Of a DNA stretch of 64,000 nucleotides, positions 34,578 to 44,860 are shown piece after piece. The notes beneath the pieces are model-generated. The model saw only the letters and a list, made by a program, of their open reading frames with translations. It searched no databases and was not told the DNA's origin. Both the position numbers and the translations under genes were made by a program. This DNA comes from Adiantum capillus-veneris. Its lineage: Eukaryota > Streptophyta > Polypodiopsida > Polypodiales > Pteridaceae. The stretch lies in contig CM043945.1 of NCBI GenBank assembly GCA_014529385.2, forward strand, positions 152,247,741 to 152,311,740. Reading direction: 5' to 3'. How positions within the stretch are numbered: the first letter of the stretch is position 1; every line of letters starts with the position of its first letter.

Positions 34578-36275
34578 GGAGTCGATGATGACATACGAGA
34601 TGCTTATCTGTTCAACATTGAAATGGTACCCAAATGGTCTCAGGAAATTGTTAGCGTTCTTTCCTTTGGAAGCTGGTTTGATAATACGGAATGCAGATAC
34701 AAACATCAAACAATTCGATAAACAAAAAACTTTCAGTTGATAGCAGGAAGGCTGTATCATCTTGGATCGTACCTAATCCTACGATTATGTATAAATCCGG
34801 AAGAATTCGAGTGCTACCTTGAAGAGGCACATGTCGAGGGTTGTGCATTTCATTGTTTAACAGTGAAGACACACCAGAGACTGAAACAATTAGGGGTTTA
34901 TTGGCCAACTATGTATGCGGACACACATTCTTATGTTACCAATTGTACTATATGTAGTGCCAAACGACCAGTGGATCACGCAACTTTGTTTCAGGTAAAC
35001 ATAGCACCTGCATGGAGTCAATATATCATTGAATTCTTGACCACCAGGACGTTCCCTGAGAACATCACAAGAGCATGGAAAAAAGCTATACAGCTGGAAG
35101 CTCGTGACTTTCAGTTAATTGGGAACCAACTCTATAAGCAAGGTAAGGACAATCAACTTAGAATCTGTGCAAGTGAAAGCGAATACCTGTTGATTCTAGA
35201 ACATGCATATAGCGGAATAAGTGGAGGCCATTTTTCGGGCGATAAGATGTCAAAAATTGTCTTAACCGCCGCAAGAATTTGGTGGCCTACATTGCACATG
35301 GATGCTGAAGAGTTTGTAAAGCGTTGTGACGCATGTCAACGCACCAACATGCCAATAAAAAGAGATGAGATGCCATTACGGCCAATGATGGGAGCAAGAG
35401 CATTTGCAAAATGGGGCATTGATTTTGTGGGACCTATATCACCCCCTGCATATCGCACCCATACCCAATATATCATAGTGGCCACGGACTATCTCACCAC
35501 GGCATAATTTTTGTATGAGAATGTTTTTGTACGTTATGGGTTACCAATAGAAATTGTCAGTGATCGTGGAACACATTTTCTCAATGAAGTCATTGAATAT
35601 CTGCTAGAGGAATTCATGGTCATACATAGGAAATCAGCACCATACCATCCACAGGCCAATGGGCAAGTTGAGGCCACTAATAAAACACTATGTACAGTTC
35701 TCACTAAAATAGTGTCAGAATCAAGAACAGATTGGGATTAGCAGCTACACTCAACACTATGGGCATACAGGGTAGCTTACAAAACATCAATCGGAACAAC
35801 ACCATACAACATGGGGTTTGGCCTAAATGCTATACTACCCATAGAGTTTTTAATTTCAACTCTATGAGTAGCAAAAAGCTTGGAATGGACAGGGCATGAG
35901 CTCTCTTCAAGAATTGATGATCTTGAAAAGCTAGATGAACTCCGCTTACGAGCTATCGCTTCAATATATGCTAAAAAGAGAAGACAAAAAGAATTTTTTG
36001 ACAAACATGTGCGTACCAAAGAGTTCAAAACAGGTGATTACGTACTTGTTTATACCTTGAAGCAACATGCCAAGAAACTTAAAAAGCGAGGGATGGGACC
36101 ATTTGTGATTAGTGATGTATCACAAAGTGGAGCTGTCAAGCTTGCTACATTAGTAGGTGAAGAAATGCCAAACTGGATTAGTGGATGTCGACGACTGAGG
36201 AGGTATCATCTACCACTCACACAAGAGATGCTCCAACAAATTCATCAAGGAAAACAAAGAATGAAAGAAAAATAG
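34578..36275 (+). pseudogene. Integrase with two tandem H2C2 zinc-binding modules
   Basis: Module 1 (about 34630-34970): KNFQLIAGRLYHLG, then HVEGCAFH, LKQLGVYWPTMYADTHSYV and CTIC. Module 2 (about 35015-35345): ARDFQLIGNQLYKQG, HAYSGISGGH, AARIWWPTLHMDAEEFVKRC and CDACQ. Both follow a WSQ-I-leader and keep the H-H-C-C ligands, so the linker-plus-zinc unit appears duplicated. The catalytic core follows: D in GIDFVGP, D in SDRGTHF and E in GQVEATN. The C-terminal part contains GDYVLVYTLKQHAKKLKKRG. Stops at 34719-34721, 35505-35507, 35739-35741 and near 35863 disable it. About 20 residues seem missing after VATDYLTTA. Confidence 0.85.
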
Positions 36276-37000
36276 AGAGTACGAGAAGAAGCTCAAGCCG
36301 AAGCACAAGAACGCATTGCAAAAAGACAGCTCTGCGACAACAACAACAAAGTGGACCACCATTGCGAATCAATGCCATTCGACTGACAAAGTTGGAGGAG
36401 GAAACAGTGGAGCCAATAATTGCGGTCAAAGTCGGCAGCAATCAAGTTGAATCAACAGCATTGCTTGATTCGGGAGCTCAAGCAAATTTGATCTCTTATG
36501 GATTATACCGACAGCTCAAAGTCACATGTCAACTTCATCCTACTCCTCAAGTGCTGGAAAGTAGCACATCACACCCATTGAAAACATTGGGATGGACTAT
36601 ATTGCATGTACAAATACATCAATATATTCACCCACACAAATTCTATGTGGTGACAGATGAAAGCACACAACACCCAATGATGTTGGGGCAACCTTGGCAA
36701 AAAGCGTACAATGTGTAGATAGATTGGAAAGCAAAGGCAGTCAAAATTCAGCATGAACATGAACAACCGGTGATAGCTTTTGCTCAACAATACCAGCATG
36801 ATCAACTGCAAGCCTTGCAATCACTGGAAACAAAGCCAAAATCACGAATGCCATTAAAGAACAACATGATACCCGAGACCAACAATCAGGTAAAAGCCAA
36901 CCATGCTAATTACAGACATATGAAGTCACCGGCCGCAATGCAAAGATCTAGCTTACCAACACAAGGAAAACAAGTATGGAGACGGAAGGATATTTTCTAG
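36276..37000 (+). pseudogene. Second retropepsin-like domain downstream of integrase
   Basis: After the integrase tail the reading shifts once near 36340 and continues RINAIRLTKLEEETVEPIIA, then VESTALLDSGAQANLISYGL with a canonical D-S-G-A (Asp codon at 36467), GWTILHVQIHQYIHPHKFYV and HPMMLGQPWQKAYNV. A TAG at 36716-36718 follows, then IDWKAKAVKI in the same frame and a polar tail to about 37000. This is the full pattern of an aspartic protease (active site, flap region, LG-PW motif). In normal Ty3 elements the protease precedes RT; here one is already present at 31.6 kb. It could be an acquired domain or the start of a second recombined element. Confidence 0.75.
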
Positions 37001-37224
37001 CACATTTCAAACCTTTGCTTTTCTAGTTCCGCATAGGGATATGTCATCCACCCGTGTTCTTGGGTTTGATTGTTTTTGAGCCTCACATCATAGGCTTTCA
37101 AGAGGGCATCTAATGTCTCATTAACCTTCTCTGCCAACACAGATCCTCCTGAACTATCACTTCTCGGTTTCTCATCCTTGATGGTCATTCTTTTCCTCTT
37201 TGCCGGTGACTTCGAGGCTGCCAT
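36997..37224 (-). pseudogene. Inverted fragment of the gag-protease linker
   Basis: The minus-strand reading MAASKSPAKRKRMTIKDEKP, then GGSVLAEKVNETLDALLKAY and GWMTYPYAELEKQRFEMC, matches the plus-strand linker at 30700-30840 (GGSVLVDKVNEQLDALLKAY, RWMTYPYAEIENE). The basic N-terminus differs. It belongs to the inverted block that continues to about 39200. Confidence 0.8.
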
Positions 37225-39290
37225 AGATCCTGTTGCACTCAGTAGTCCAAAGTTAGCGTTTTTTCCATATTAGCTGCGAAACTGAGTTTTACTTATCCAA
37301 ATGACTTGAAAATTGAAAATAAAGCTTAAAAGGAACTTGTGAAGCTCTGCATGTGCTCACAATGAAAATCTGGCCAAAAATTTCCATCTAGACATCCTAC
37401 GCGTAGGATATCTTTTTCATCAGAATTGGTTCATATTTGACATGCAGGTAGTGTAAGGCTCATGGAACATGGCTATATGCTTGGATTTGAATTTGGATAT
37501 CAAAAAGTGGATTTTTGGGCTGATTCAGGATTTAGGTCACAATTTGGGTAGAATGTCCATCATAGATAGCAATTGATGTCCAAATGGGTTGAAAATTGGT
37601 ATATGGGCTCATTGCACCATGGTATTGGCTCCCATGATGTCATTCTTTGCACAGAAGGCTAGATTTATGTTGGATACATCCTGCATAGGATGTCTTTTTC
37701 ATCAAAATGACATGAAACTTTTCTTGGCCTATGGAACATGGCCATGTTCTTGGATTTGAATTTGGACAAGATTTGATGCTTGTAAGGCTCTGTGTGGTGT
37801 TTTTAGGCTCAAAAAGTGTATCTTTAAGGTGTTGGGGGTCAAAAGTGATTAGAATGGCTTCAAACTTGATATATGGGCTCTTGATGATGAGGTGATTAGA
37901 TCTGGAATGATAAATCATCCCTTGCATGCCAAAAAGGTCAAATAGACATCCTACGTGTAGGATGTCTATTTCATCATTTTTTCTCTTTGACCACACAGAT
38001 TGTTTGTTGATGTGTTGGTGAATGTGCTGTGCAAGTTTCATGGGATTTGGACAAGATTTAGTAGGTCCATGGCCCATTATTGCCTCTATGCCCTAACTTT
38101 GCGTTTTTCCATGCATATGAGGTCAAATTTGGTCCAAATGTGATGAAACTTGGTGTATAGCTTGTAAATTTCATTCACAACATGTGCATGATGAAAAATG
38201 TTGGAGTTTGTGTCAAAAAGTGCCCTTGAGACATCCTACGCGTAGGATGTCTCTTGGTGATTTTTTCAGTGCTGGTGCTCTCAGTGCTTGCCCTTGGCCC
38301 CCCTAAGTCCCTTTTGAGCCTAATTTCAACAAAAAAGTCAAATGGATAGAGAATAACTCCCTGTGTGGACTTCAGAGCCTCCGAGCCGTTTTCTGACTTT
38401 TGGAGTGCTTTTTGGCGATGAAATTTCTAGATGTTGGTCTCCATAGCTTCCTGATCCAAAGTCAGAAAACGGCAAAAACCATACAGCAAGGATCCCCACT
38501 GTATGGTTTTTGTCGACTTTTGTCAATAGTGAGAATGAGCTAAAAATGAGGTGAAAATTTCTTATAATGGAGGTTCCCGAACCACTTTTCATGAAATTTG
38601 ACATGTGCTCCTATCTTCTTGCGAGATGCGGTATAAGCTCAAAAATTTCTTGATTTGGACTCCATTTGCTCTGTTTACTAGAAATTTGGCATTTCGGTCA
38701 AAACCTGGCCAAAACACGCTTTCCGCTCCAGTCTCATAATTGCACCCCTACTATACCATAGGTTGTCCTATAGTCACTGATCATCCCCATATTTTTTGTT
38801 TTTCATTACGACCGTTTTTCACCTGCTTTTTGTATTTTTGAAGTTTTCTGTCGAAAATTAGCAAAATTAAAAGGAAAATTGCAAATCAAACCCTGAAAAT
38901 CCCCAAAAATCAAACATCACCACCAATCATTATATACACTCGCATGCAATTTTTATGGCCGGATTTCTTTGTTTTACCAATATTTTTTTTGAAAAATGGC
39001 TATTTCTACTTATATACACACACCTAGGGGCTTGATTTGGCGTTTGGCCCCATATACCTGTAGCTTCATGCTGTATAAGGGCATATATACTTGGGTTACT
39101 CCAGAAAATTTTGCAATCAAACAACAACCCTTAAAATAGTCGAAAATCATGCCCTTTTTTGTTGTTTCTGTTATTGGTTCCGCATTTGAGAGTGCCTCTA
39201 GAATGCCTCCCCCCCTCCTAGGCGGAGTCCTCCCGGACAACAAGGTATCGCCTCGGAGTATGTGCCGTGCATAGGTTGAAAAAGTTGTGC
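37225..39290 (-). repeat. Inverted leader-like block with four palindromes
   Basis: Non-coding. The GACATCCTACG palindrome recurs at 37391-37412, 37675-37694 (two bases short), 37945-37966 and 38230-38251. Context shows inversion relative to the 5' leader: CGTAGGATATCTTTTTCATCAGAAT here is the complement of ATTCTGATGAAAAAGACATCC near 24334, with one mismatch. A C-rich run CCTCCCCCCCTCC lies near 39208. The stretch lies between pol and ORF2. Confidence 0.8.
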
Positions 39291-39419
39291 TAATGCCTGG
39301 CCGATTAATGTGGCCCTACTTTATGCATACTCATTCAATGCATGAAAAAATTAATGTTGTGCAAGAGAAGGGAATAAGCAAGATGCTTATTGGCCAATGA
39401 CCTAAAGATCTAGCAGGGA

Positions 39420-42400
39420 GTGTTCAAAGACACTGAAGGCAATGTTACAGAGCTACCAATGCTGCCGAGAGAAATCAATGAGTTTGTATGAAGCAAGATG
39501 GCCGGCTACTTGGAGAAGATTGATCTCCACAACTACTTCGAAGCAATACTGGCGGGAGTGGACATCAAAAGAGTCTCGGAGTTTGTAACAAGAATCAAAG
39601 AGGATGGAGTGGCCAAGGTAATAGATTTACAAGGAAGACCAGAAATAGAGATAATAATCACTGAGCGGGTTGTATCCCATGCACTAGACCTCTCCAATGA
39701 GGGGGACAGTGTAACAAAAAGAAGGGATGAGGTCAAGGTGTACAAAGAGAAAAAGGCAAATTACACCTTTGAAGACATTTCCAACCCAAAGGTGGCAATC
39801 ATGAGCTAGTTATACAACCAGTACTTCCACATGTGCACGAAGAGGCCACAGAAGTACAAGATGCCGCCAGGTGCAATTGCCACAACGTTTACTTGGGCAA
39901 TGACAAAACGCACCCCAAAGATAATCAACTATGCGGCATATATACATGACAGCCTGGTGAAGATGGGCAACAAGAAGCCAACCTATATAGTGCCAGGATA
40001 AGTGATCACCAAGGTGGTTTATGGGGCACTACACGCAAAAGGAAGGTGGCCTGACCCCCCATCTCAGAATGATTGGCTGAGAGTAAAAGAAGACAAGGAA
40101 GATGAGCCGCAAAGGGCACCAAAGGTGGCAACAAGACTGAAAAGATGGCTAGAGCCAGTCCAAGAGGAGCAGCCCGAGCAGAAGAAAGGGAAGAAGGAGT
40201 TTGCTCAAGTGCCGACCAAAGAAACAAGGTCACAGAAAGCGGCAAGACTCGAGAGGCTGATGTAGAGTTTTCGAGCGGAGAGAGCCCTCAAGGGTGATTT
40301 AAGCGAACTCTGGAAGCCATCTCTAGAGTCTATGTCTGGATCGTCCAGAAGAGTGAAAAGGGACCGATTTGAAGATTATATCAAGAATTTTGAGATTCTT
40401 GATGCTATAGCAGCAAAAAAAATTCCTCATGTCCCTTTCACAGAGGAGGAAGTACAATGAATAAGGCAGAAATTGCTAGATGAACAAGAGAGCCAAGAAA
40501 GAGAAAGAAAAAGAAAAGCAGACAGAGACTTAAAGGGCAAACCTACCTCTTTACCACATAGCCCTAAACCCAGCCCACAGCCATCACCACCTCCTAGCAG
40601 CCCTCCACAGGAAGATAAGGAGGCTGAGGACAGACAAGAAGAAAGGCAAGCAGAAGATCAAGAGCAAAGACAAGAACCTGAGCCAAAAGAAGAGTCCAAG
40701 CTTGAAACTGAGCAAAAAGGATTAGATGTTGCTTACTATGCATTTTTGGACCTGCTAGCTGCAGGCTATACTAAGGAAGAAGCCGCCACAGTCACATTCG
40801 ACTTGGCGAGGACAGGACCTAAAGAACAGATGCAAGGCATCATGCTAGTGGAGCTAAAAGAAATTGCTATAGACACGGTAGACCTGCACCCGCCCTCCAA
40901 TGACTGGGACATGGTGATGACAAAGCTAGCCGTCTTGAGGGCACAATCCATGGCTTCAGAGAAAGAAGTGACAACTCTCAAAAGCCACAGAAGAAAAGAT
41001 CAAAATGGAAGTACATTCTTTGCAGGCACAAAGCCAAGGGCAAAAGGAGAGAGAAGCCGACCTACAGGCCAGCTTGGCAAGGGCTCTGCAAAACTGCCAA
41101 GCAATGGAAGAAGCAAATCAGGAAGTAGCAAAAAGAATACAAGTAGCTGAAGAAGAGTGTCAGTAGCTCAGCAAGCCATTGCGAGATGCCAAAAAAGAAA
41201 GAGATAATCTGACACTACAGCTGGTAGAAGAATCGAAAGATGTTGAGGCCATGAGGAACGCCAAGGAAAGAGCAGAGATAGATCAAGAAGCAAGCCTGGA
41301 TGAAGTCTTTGAGCTCAAGGACCAACTAAAATTCAAAGATCAAACCATCCAAAGGCTGCGAGCATCACCTACTAGATTCAGAGCTATGAGCTCGACTCAA
41401 ATCTAGCATCACCTGCTAGATTCAGAGCTACGAGCTTGACTCAAATCATGCCTAAGAGCCAACTCTATGAAGAGAAAATGCACGAAATTCAGAAAGAGCT
41501 GACTCTCAAGAAAAAGCAGAGATTGATGATGGTCGATGGTTCTATAGTCATGCAAAATAGAATGGAAGAGGGCCAAAAATCCCTGCAAGAAGAAGTGAAA
41601 GCATGAAGATAAAGCTCGAGGAGGCGGAAAGAGTAAACGCCGAACTTAATGACCTCCTCGTGAATATGGGCGGAGAAGCTAAAGTGGAAAGCAAACACTC
41701 CTGAGGCAAATTGAGGAGTTGAAAGGCTAGCAAGGAGGAGAGGCAGAGAGCTCAGGGCCAGCCGCCAATGAGGGCATTGACCTAGAAAATGTGGCAGATC
41801 CTATGGACACGCCTATGCAAGAGGAAATCATAGCAGGATCCTCTCAAGAGCCACACGATCTAACACAAGAAGAGGAGGAAAAATTGCGTAAAACAATAGA
41901 GGTAGAGCTCAGAGAAACCACGAAGGAAGCTTTGGAGTGGGAGAAGAGGGTCTTCAAATCTATGACCATTTAGAAGATCGACGCCAGCAATCTCAGGCGC
42001 GAGTGGCTTCAACCCTCTCTCCCATACCCATTGCCGAAATATGAGGCAGCTACAATAAACAAGCAGATCATAGAAGAGCTAGTTGTACCTCTCTACAATG
42101 CAGATACCTCAAAACCAGAAGGGGTCAAGCTTATTGTGGACTCTCAGCCAAAGTGGAGGAAGGCCTGGCTTACAAAGTACCCACAATACCTAATCCACTT
42201 GGTAGAGGCACCTAAAAATATTAGAGACAACCTCAGCTTCGGTCCTCTACCAAGAATTAGGACGTGGAAGGCATTGGAAATTTTGCAAAGAAGCCAACCC
42301 ACTTGGCTGAACTACCCAAAGCTACCGGGCTTGAAGGCAGGTGAGAGAATAAGTGTCCAATACATGGTGAAAACCCTAACAGGTGCCATAAAGTTGTTCA

Positions 42401-42738
42401 CTGGCTCACCTGACCTTACATGAATTATGATTAGGAAAATTTTCAGAACCATCTTAGCAGTGTTCGAGACCTTCAAGCCAGGCCAGGTGACCGACAGCAC
42501 CTTCTTCTTCTAGGATACATACAGATGCGCCTATGATCTGTCAGGTCAGCCTTCGAAGGAGGTGATACATGCGTTGTATCAAAGGATCATGTTCCTACCA
42601 TCCTATCACCTCCAAGATTTTGAAGAAGCATTCTATACAGGGTTCTTCACCATAAATACTGACATCTTTGGCCCAACAATGTTGAACCTACATGCCAGGT
42701 ACGAATCACTGCTAAAGATGCGGAAAACGATACGATGA
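39420..42738 (+). pseudogene. ORF2: long coiled-coil protein after pol
   Basis: It reads VFKDTEGNVTELPMLPREIN, a TGA at 39489-39491, MAGYLEKIDLHNYFEAILAG, GVAKVIDLQGRPEIEIIITE and FTWAMTKRTPKIINYAAYIH. A proline/glutamate-rich part (SPKPSPQPSPPPSSPPQED) and long Glu/Lys/Gln-rich heptads around 40980-41700 follow. The C-terminal domain is ALEWEKRVFKSM, REWLQPSLPYPLPKYEA, MFLPSYHLQDFEEAFYTGFF and TDIFGPTMLNLHARYESLLK, ending at TGA 42736-42738. Roughly eight stops and a frameshift near 40978 break it. The N-terminal part loosely recalls plant mobile-domain proteins; I cannot assign a family. Decayed relatives lie at 44.9-55.4 kb and perhaps 58.4-61.7 kb, so it is a standard component of this lineage. 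Confidence 0.7.
41361..41446 (+). repeat. 43-base tandem duplication in ORF2
   Basis: GCATCACCTACTAGATTCAG...CAAATCTA is followed immediately by GCATCACCTGCTAGATTCAG...CAAATCAT. The duplication keeps local similarity but puts a TAG at the junction. Confidence 0.85.
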
Positions 42739-42774
42739 AGCACAGATCAAGGCCATGTCGGGGATGACATGAGC

Positions 42775-42788
42775 AAGGAGGGGGGGAG
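42775..42788 (+). promoter_or_regulatory. Polypurine tract of the giant Ty3 element
   Basis: AAGGAGGGGGGGAG ends exactly at the base before the right LTR (TGTTAG at 42789). Confidence 0.88.
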
Positions 42789-43724
42789 TGTTAGAAGCTG
42801 GACACACCCCACGGCATCTAACTATTCGAAAGATTATTCTTTTTGTAATTATTCATTCATTGAGGAAAACCTGATTTTTCACCTTGCAATTATTGGGACT
42901 TACAGAAGTTTCCAGATTGTATCCCAGTTTTGATAGTTGGATTGAGTAGATGGTTGATTTTGGAAATTTAGGGTTTGAGAAATTGTAAGGTATATATACC
43001 ACTTTTTGACCTTAATGAAAAACCTTTTGTCATTTTAAAACAAGTTTTGAAGTCTGTGAGTGGGCGTACTGTGTACGAGAGAGAGAGAGAGTGTGAGTTT
43101 CATCTTGACGCTATGTGTGCTCCGGTGGTCAGCATCGAGTGCAAAGAAGTGCAATGTGTTGCCCGCGACGAGAGCTATGCGCCGATACCTACATTGCGCG
43201 CGTACGGTCCGGTTTTGCGAGCTCCTTCTACGAGCTTCATCGGGTGTTTGGGTGAGCATACGTTGTCCGATTTTGCATTGCAGCATATCCACTCATTCAC
43301 ATTGAGTAGAAATACACATTAGGCACTTTATTTCAGGAACGAAGACCTGCAGATTTCGGCTAGACATCCTACGTGTTTCTGCACCAGGTGTTTTGGGTCG
43401 TGATTTTGGTTCATAGACCTTAGGGAGAGCGATCTATTGGTATTAGTAGGGTCTCCTTCAAGATCTATGGTGTTTCGAGATTGTTTGATGGGTGTTCGGC
43501 TCTAGAAAGCGTTGTAGGAAGTTTCCTCTTATGCACTCTTGAAGGCTGTGACTTAGACAATTGGTAGAGACCTCTGTAGGAATTAGTTAGGAGTTGGTCG
43601 AGTGTAGATTGACACCTTGTGCTTTCTTCCATGCGCTTGCGGATCGAGCTTCGTCCTTAGCTGACATTACATGTTAGGTGAGTTCTCGCTGTGCTGACGT
43701 CCGTCGCGGCTTATCCGTCCAACA
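42789..43724 (+). repeat. 3' LTR of the giant Ty3 element
   Basis: 936 bases, near copy of 22338-23250 with scattered substitutions and a small insertion (GCGAGCTCCTTCTACGAGC near 43217). TATATATA is conserved at 42991-42998. It is followed by the target-site duplication AAAAC. Confidence 0.92.
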
Positions 43725-44860
43725 AAAACTGATCCAAACTCCAAAAACGTGGGACCAATATCTTAGGGGACAGTTGGGAACCTTCCTTCCAAGTTTTATG
43801 CAATTTGGGTCCATAATAGCGATCATGATCCATGCATCTTAGGGGAAAATTTATCAGAGTCGAAGTCCACAGTGCTTGCAAAGGTTGAAATCATTGAGGG
43901 CTCAAGAAATTGGTGAATTTGTTTTTGACTTCCTAAAGTTGTGTAATTTCAGAATGTTAAGTACAAATTTAAGATTTTTCAAGAAGAAAAAGCTTAGAGA
44001 CCAAAATGAACTTGTGGTATGCTTAATGGTTCAAAAGAAGTCCAAATATTCTTTCTAAATGGGAAAATTTATCATCTTTGATTGAATGGTCTAATAGATT
44101 TAAAATGAAGTGGAACTTTGACAAGCACGTAGCCTTGAGGGTAAAATCCAACCTCAAAGCATCATATCAACCAGAATCAACACACACTAGCCATACGAAT
44201 CAATCAAACTGGGTACATGAAACCAATATGGTTAAAGTTGGTAAAGTTGGATCATGAACTGAGAAATTGGGTAAACTGAGGAAAAACAGATTCAAATTTG
44301 AAAATATTTCACTGGTGTGCTAGGATGGCTATGAAAACATATCCCCAAAGTTTCACCTCTAGATGTGACCAAACATGGATCATGATCCATGTACCTTTTT
44401 CAAATTTCTAGACAAGAACCAACCGATCAGCTCCAAAATTCTAAATAAAGACTAACCCTAGAGTTTCAAGTCATTTGGACATCCAAACCCTATTGAAAGT
44501 GCCAAAGTTCCCTAAATCTGCGGGAAATTTCCACATTTTGGCTTAGATCCCAAATTAGTGATCCAAATCACAAAAGTTTTCAACCATAACATCCCAATAA
44601 CATGCTAAATCAAATGGTGAAAATAGCATTCTAGCATGGATCATGACCCATTTACCTCTAACAACCCATATCTAACCTGAAACGCTTTGACCTAGTGCAT
44701 GTAGTTATCTTAGTGACACTAGGGAAGTTTGGTCAACTTTGGAACTATTTTGATCAAGTTATGCTCATTTTTCATTTTATGCTCAAGTTTGCATTATTTC
44801 AAATTTTTGACACTTCTTGAATCAGTTTTTGAGCCCAAACAATTCACTTTTTGATAGCAA
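43725..44860 (+). repeat. Palindromic spacer of the outer Tat-like element
   Basis: Non-coding. Contains GATCATGATCCATG at 43821-43834, the perfect palindrome CATGGATCATGATCCATG at 44374-44391 and CATGGATCATGACCCATT at 44635-44652. These match the pair at 22043 and 22154 on the other side of the inserted element, so both sides belong to one interrupted spacer. It precedes the ORF2 remnant directly, as in the inner element. Confidence 0.75.

Larger units (their letters stand above)
22338..43724 (+). mobile_element. Giant Tat/Athila-like Ty3 LTR retrotransposon, 21.4 kb
   Basis: LTRs at 22338-23250 and 42789-43724 both start TGTTAGAAGC and end TCCAACA. A perfect 5-base target-site duplication AAAAC flanks it (22333-22337 and 43725-43729). 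A tRNA-Asp-type primer site follows the left LTR and a polypurine tract precedes the right one. It carries gag, protease, RT, RNase H and integrase, then a second protease-like domain, a palindromic spacer and a coiled-coil ORF2. Subtracting the 2.64-kb copia insertion leaves about 18.7 kb. LTRs differ by scattered substitutions and small indels, and all ORFs carry stops or shifts, so it is not autonomous now. It sits inside an older relative. Confidence 0.9.

Noticed and set aside
22333-43729. The window as part of an endogenous pararetrovirus or other virus.
   Set aside because: All retroelement segments have Ty1 or Ty3 domain order, LTRs, tRNA primer sites and target duplications; no movement protein or envelope gene was seen.
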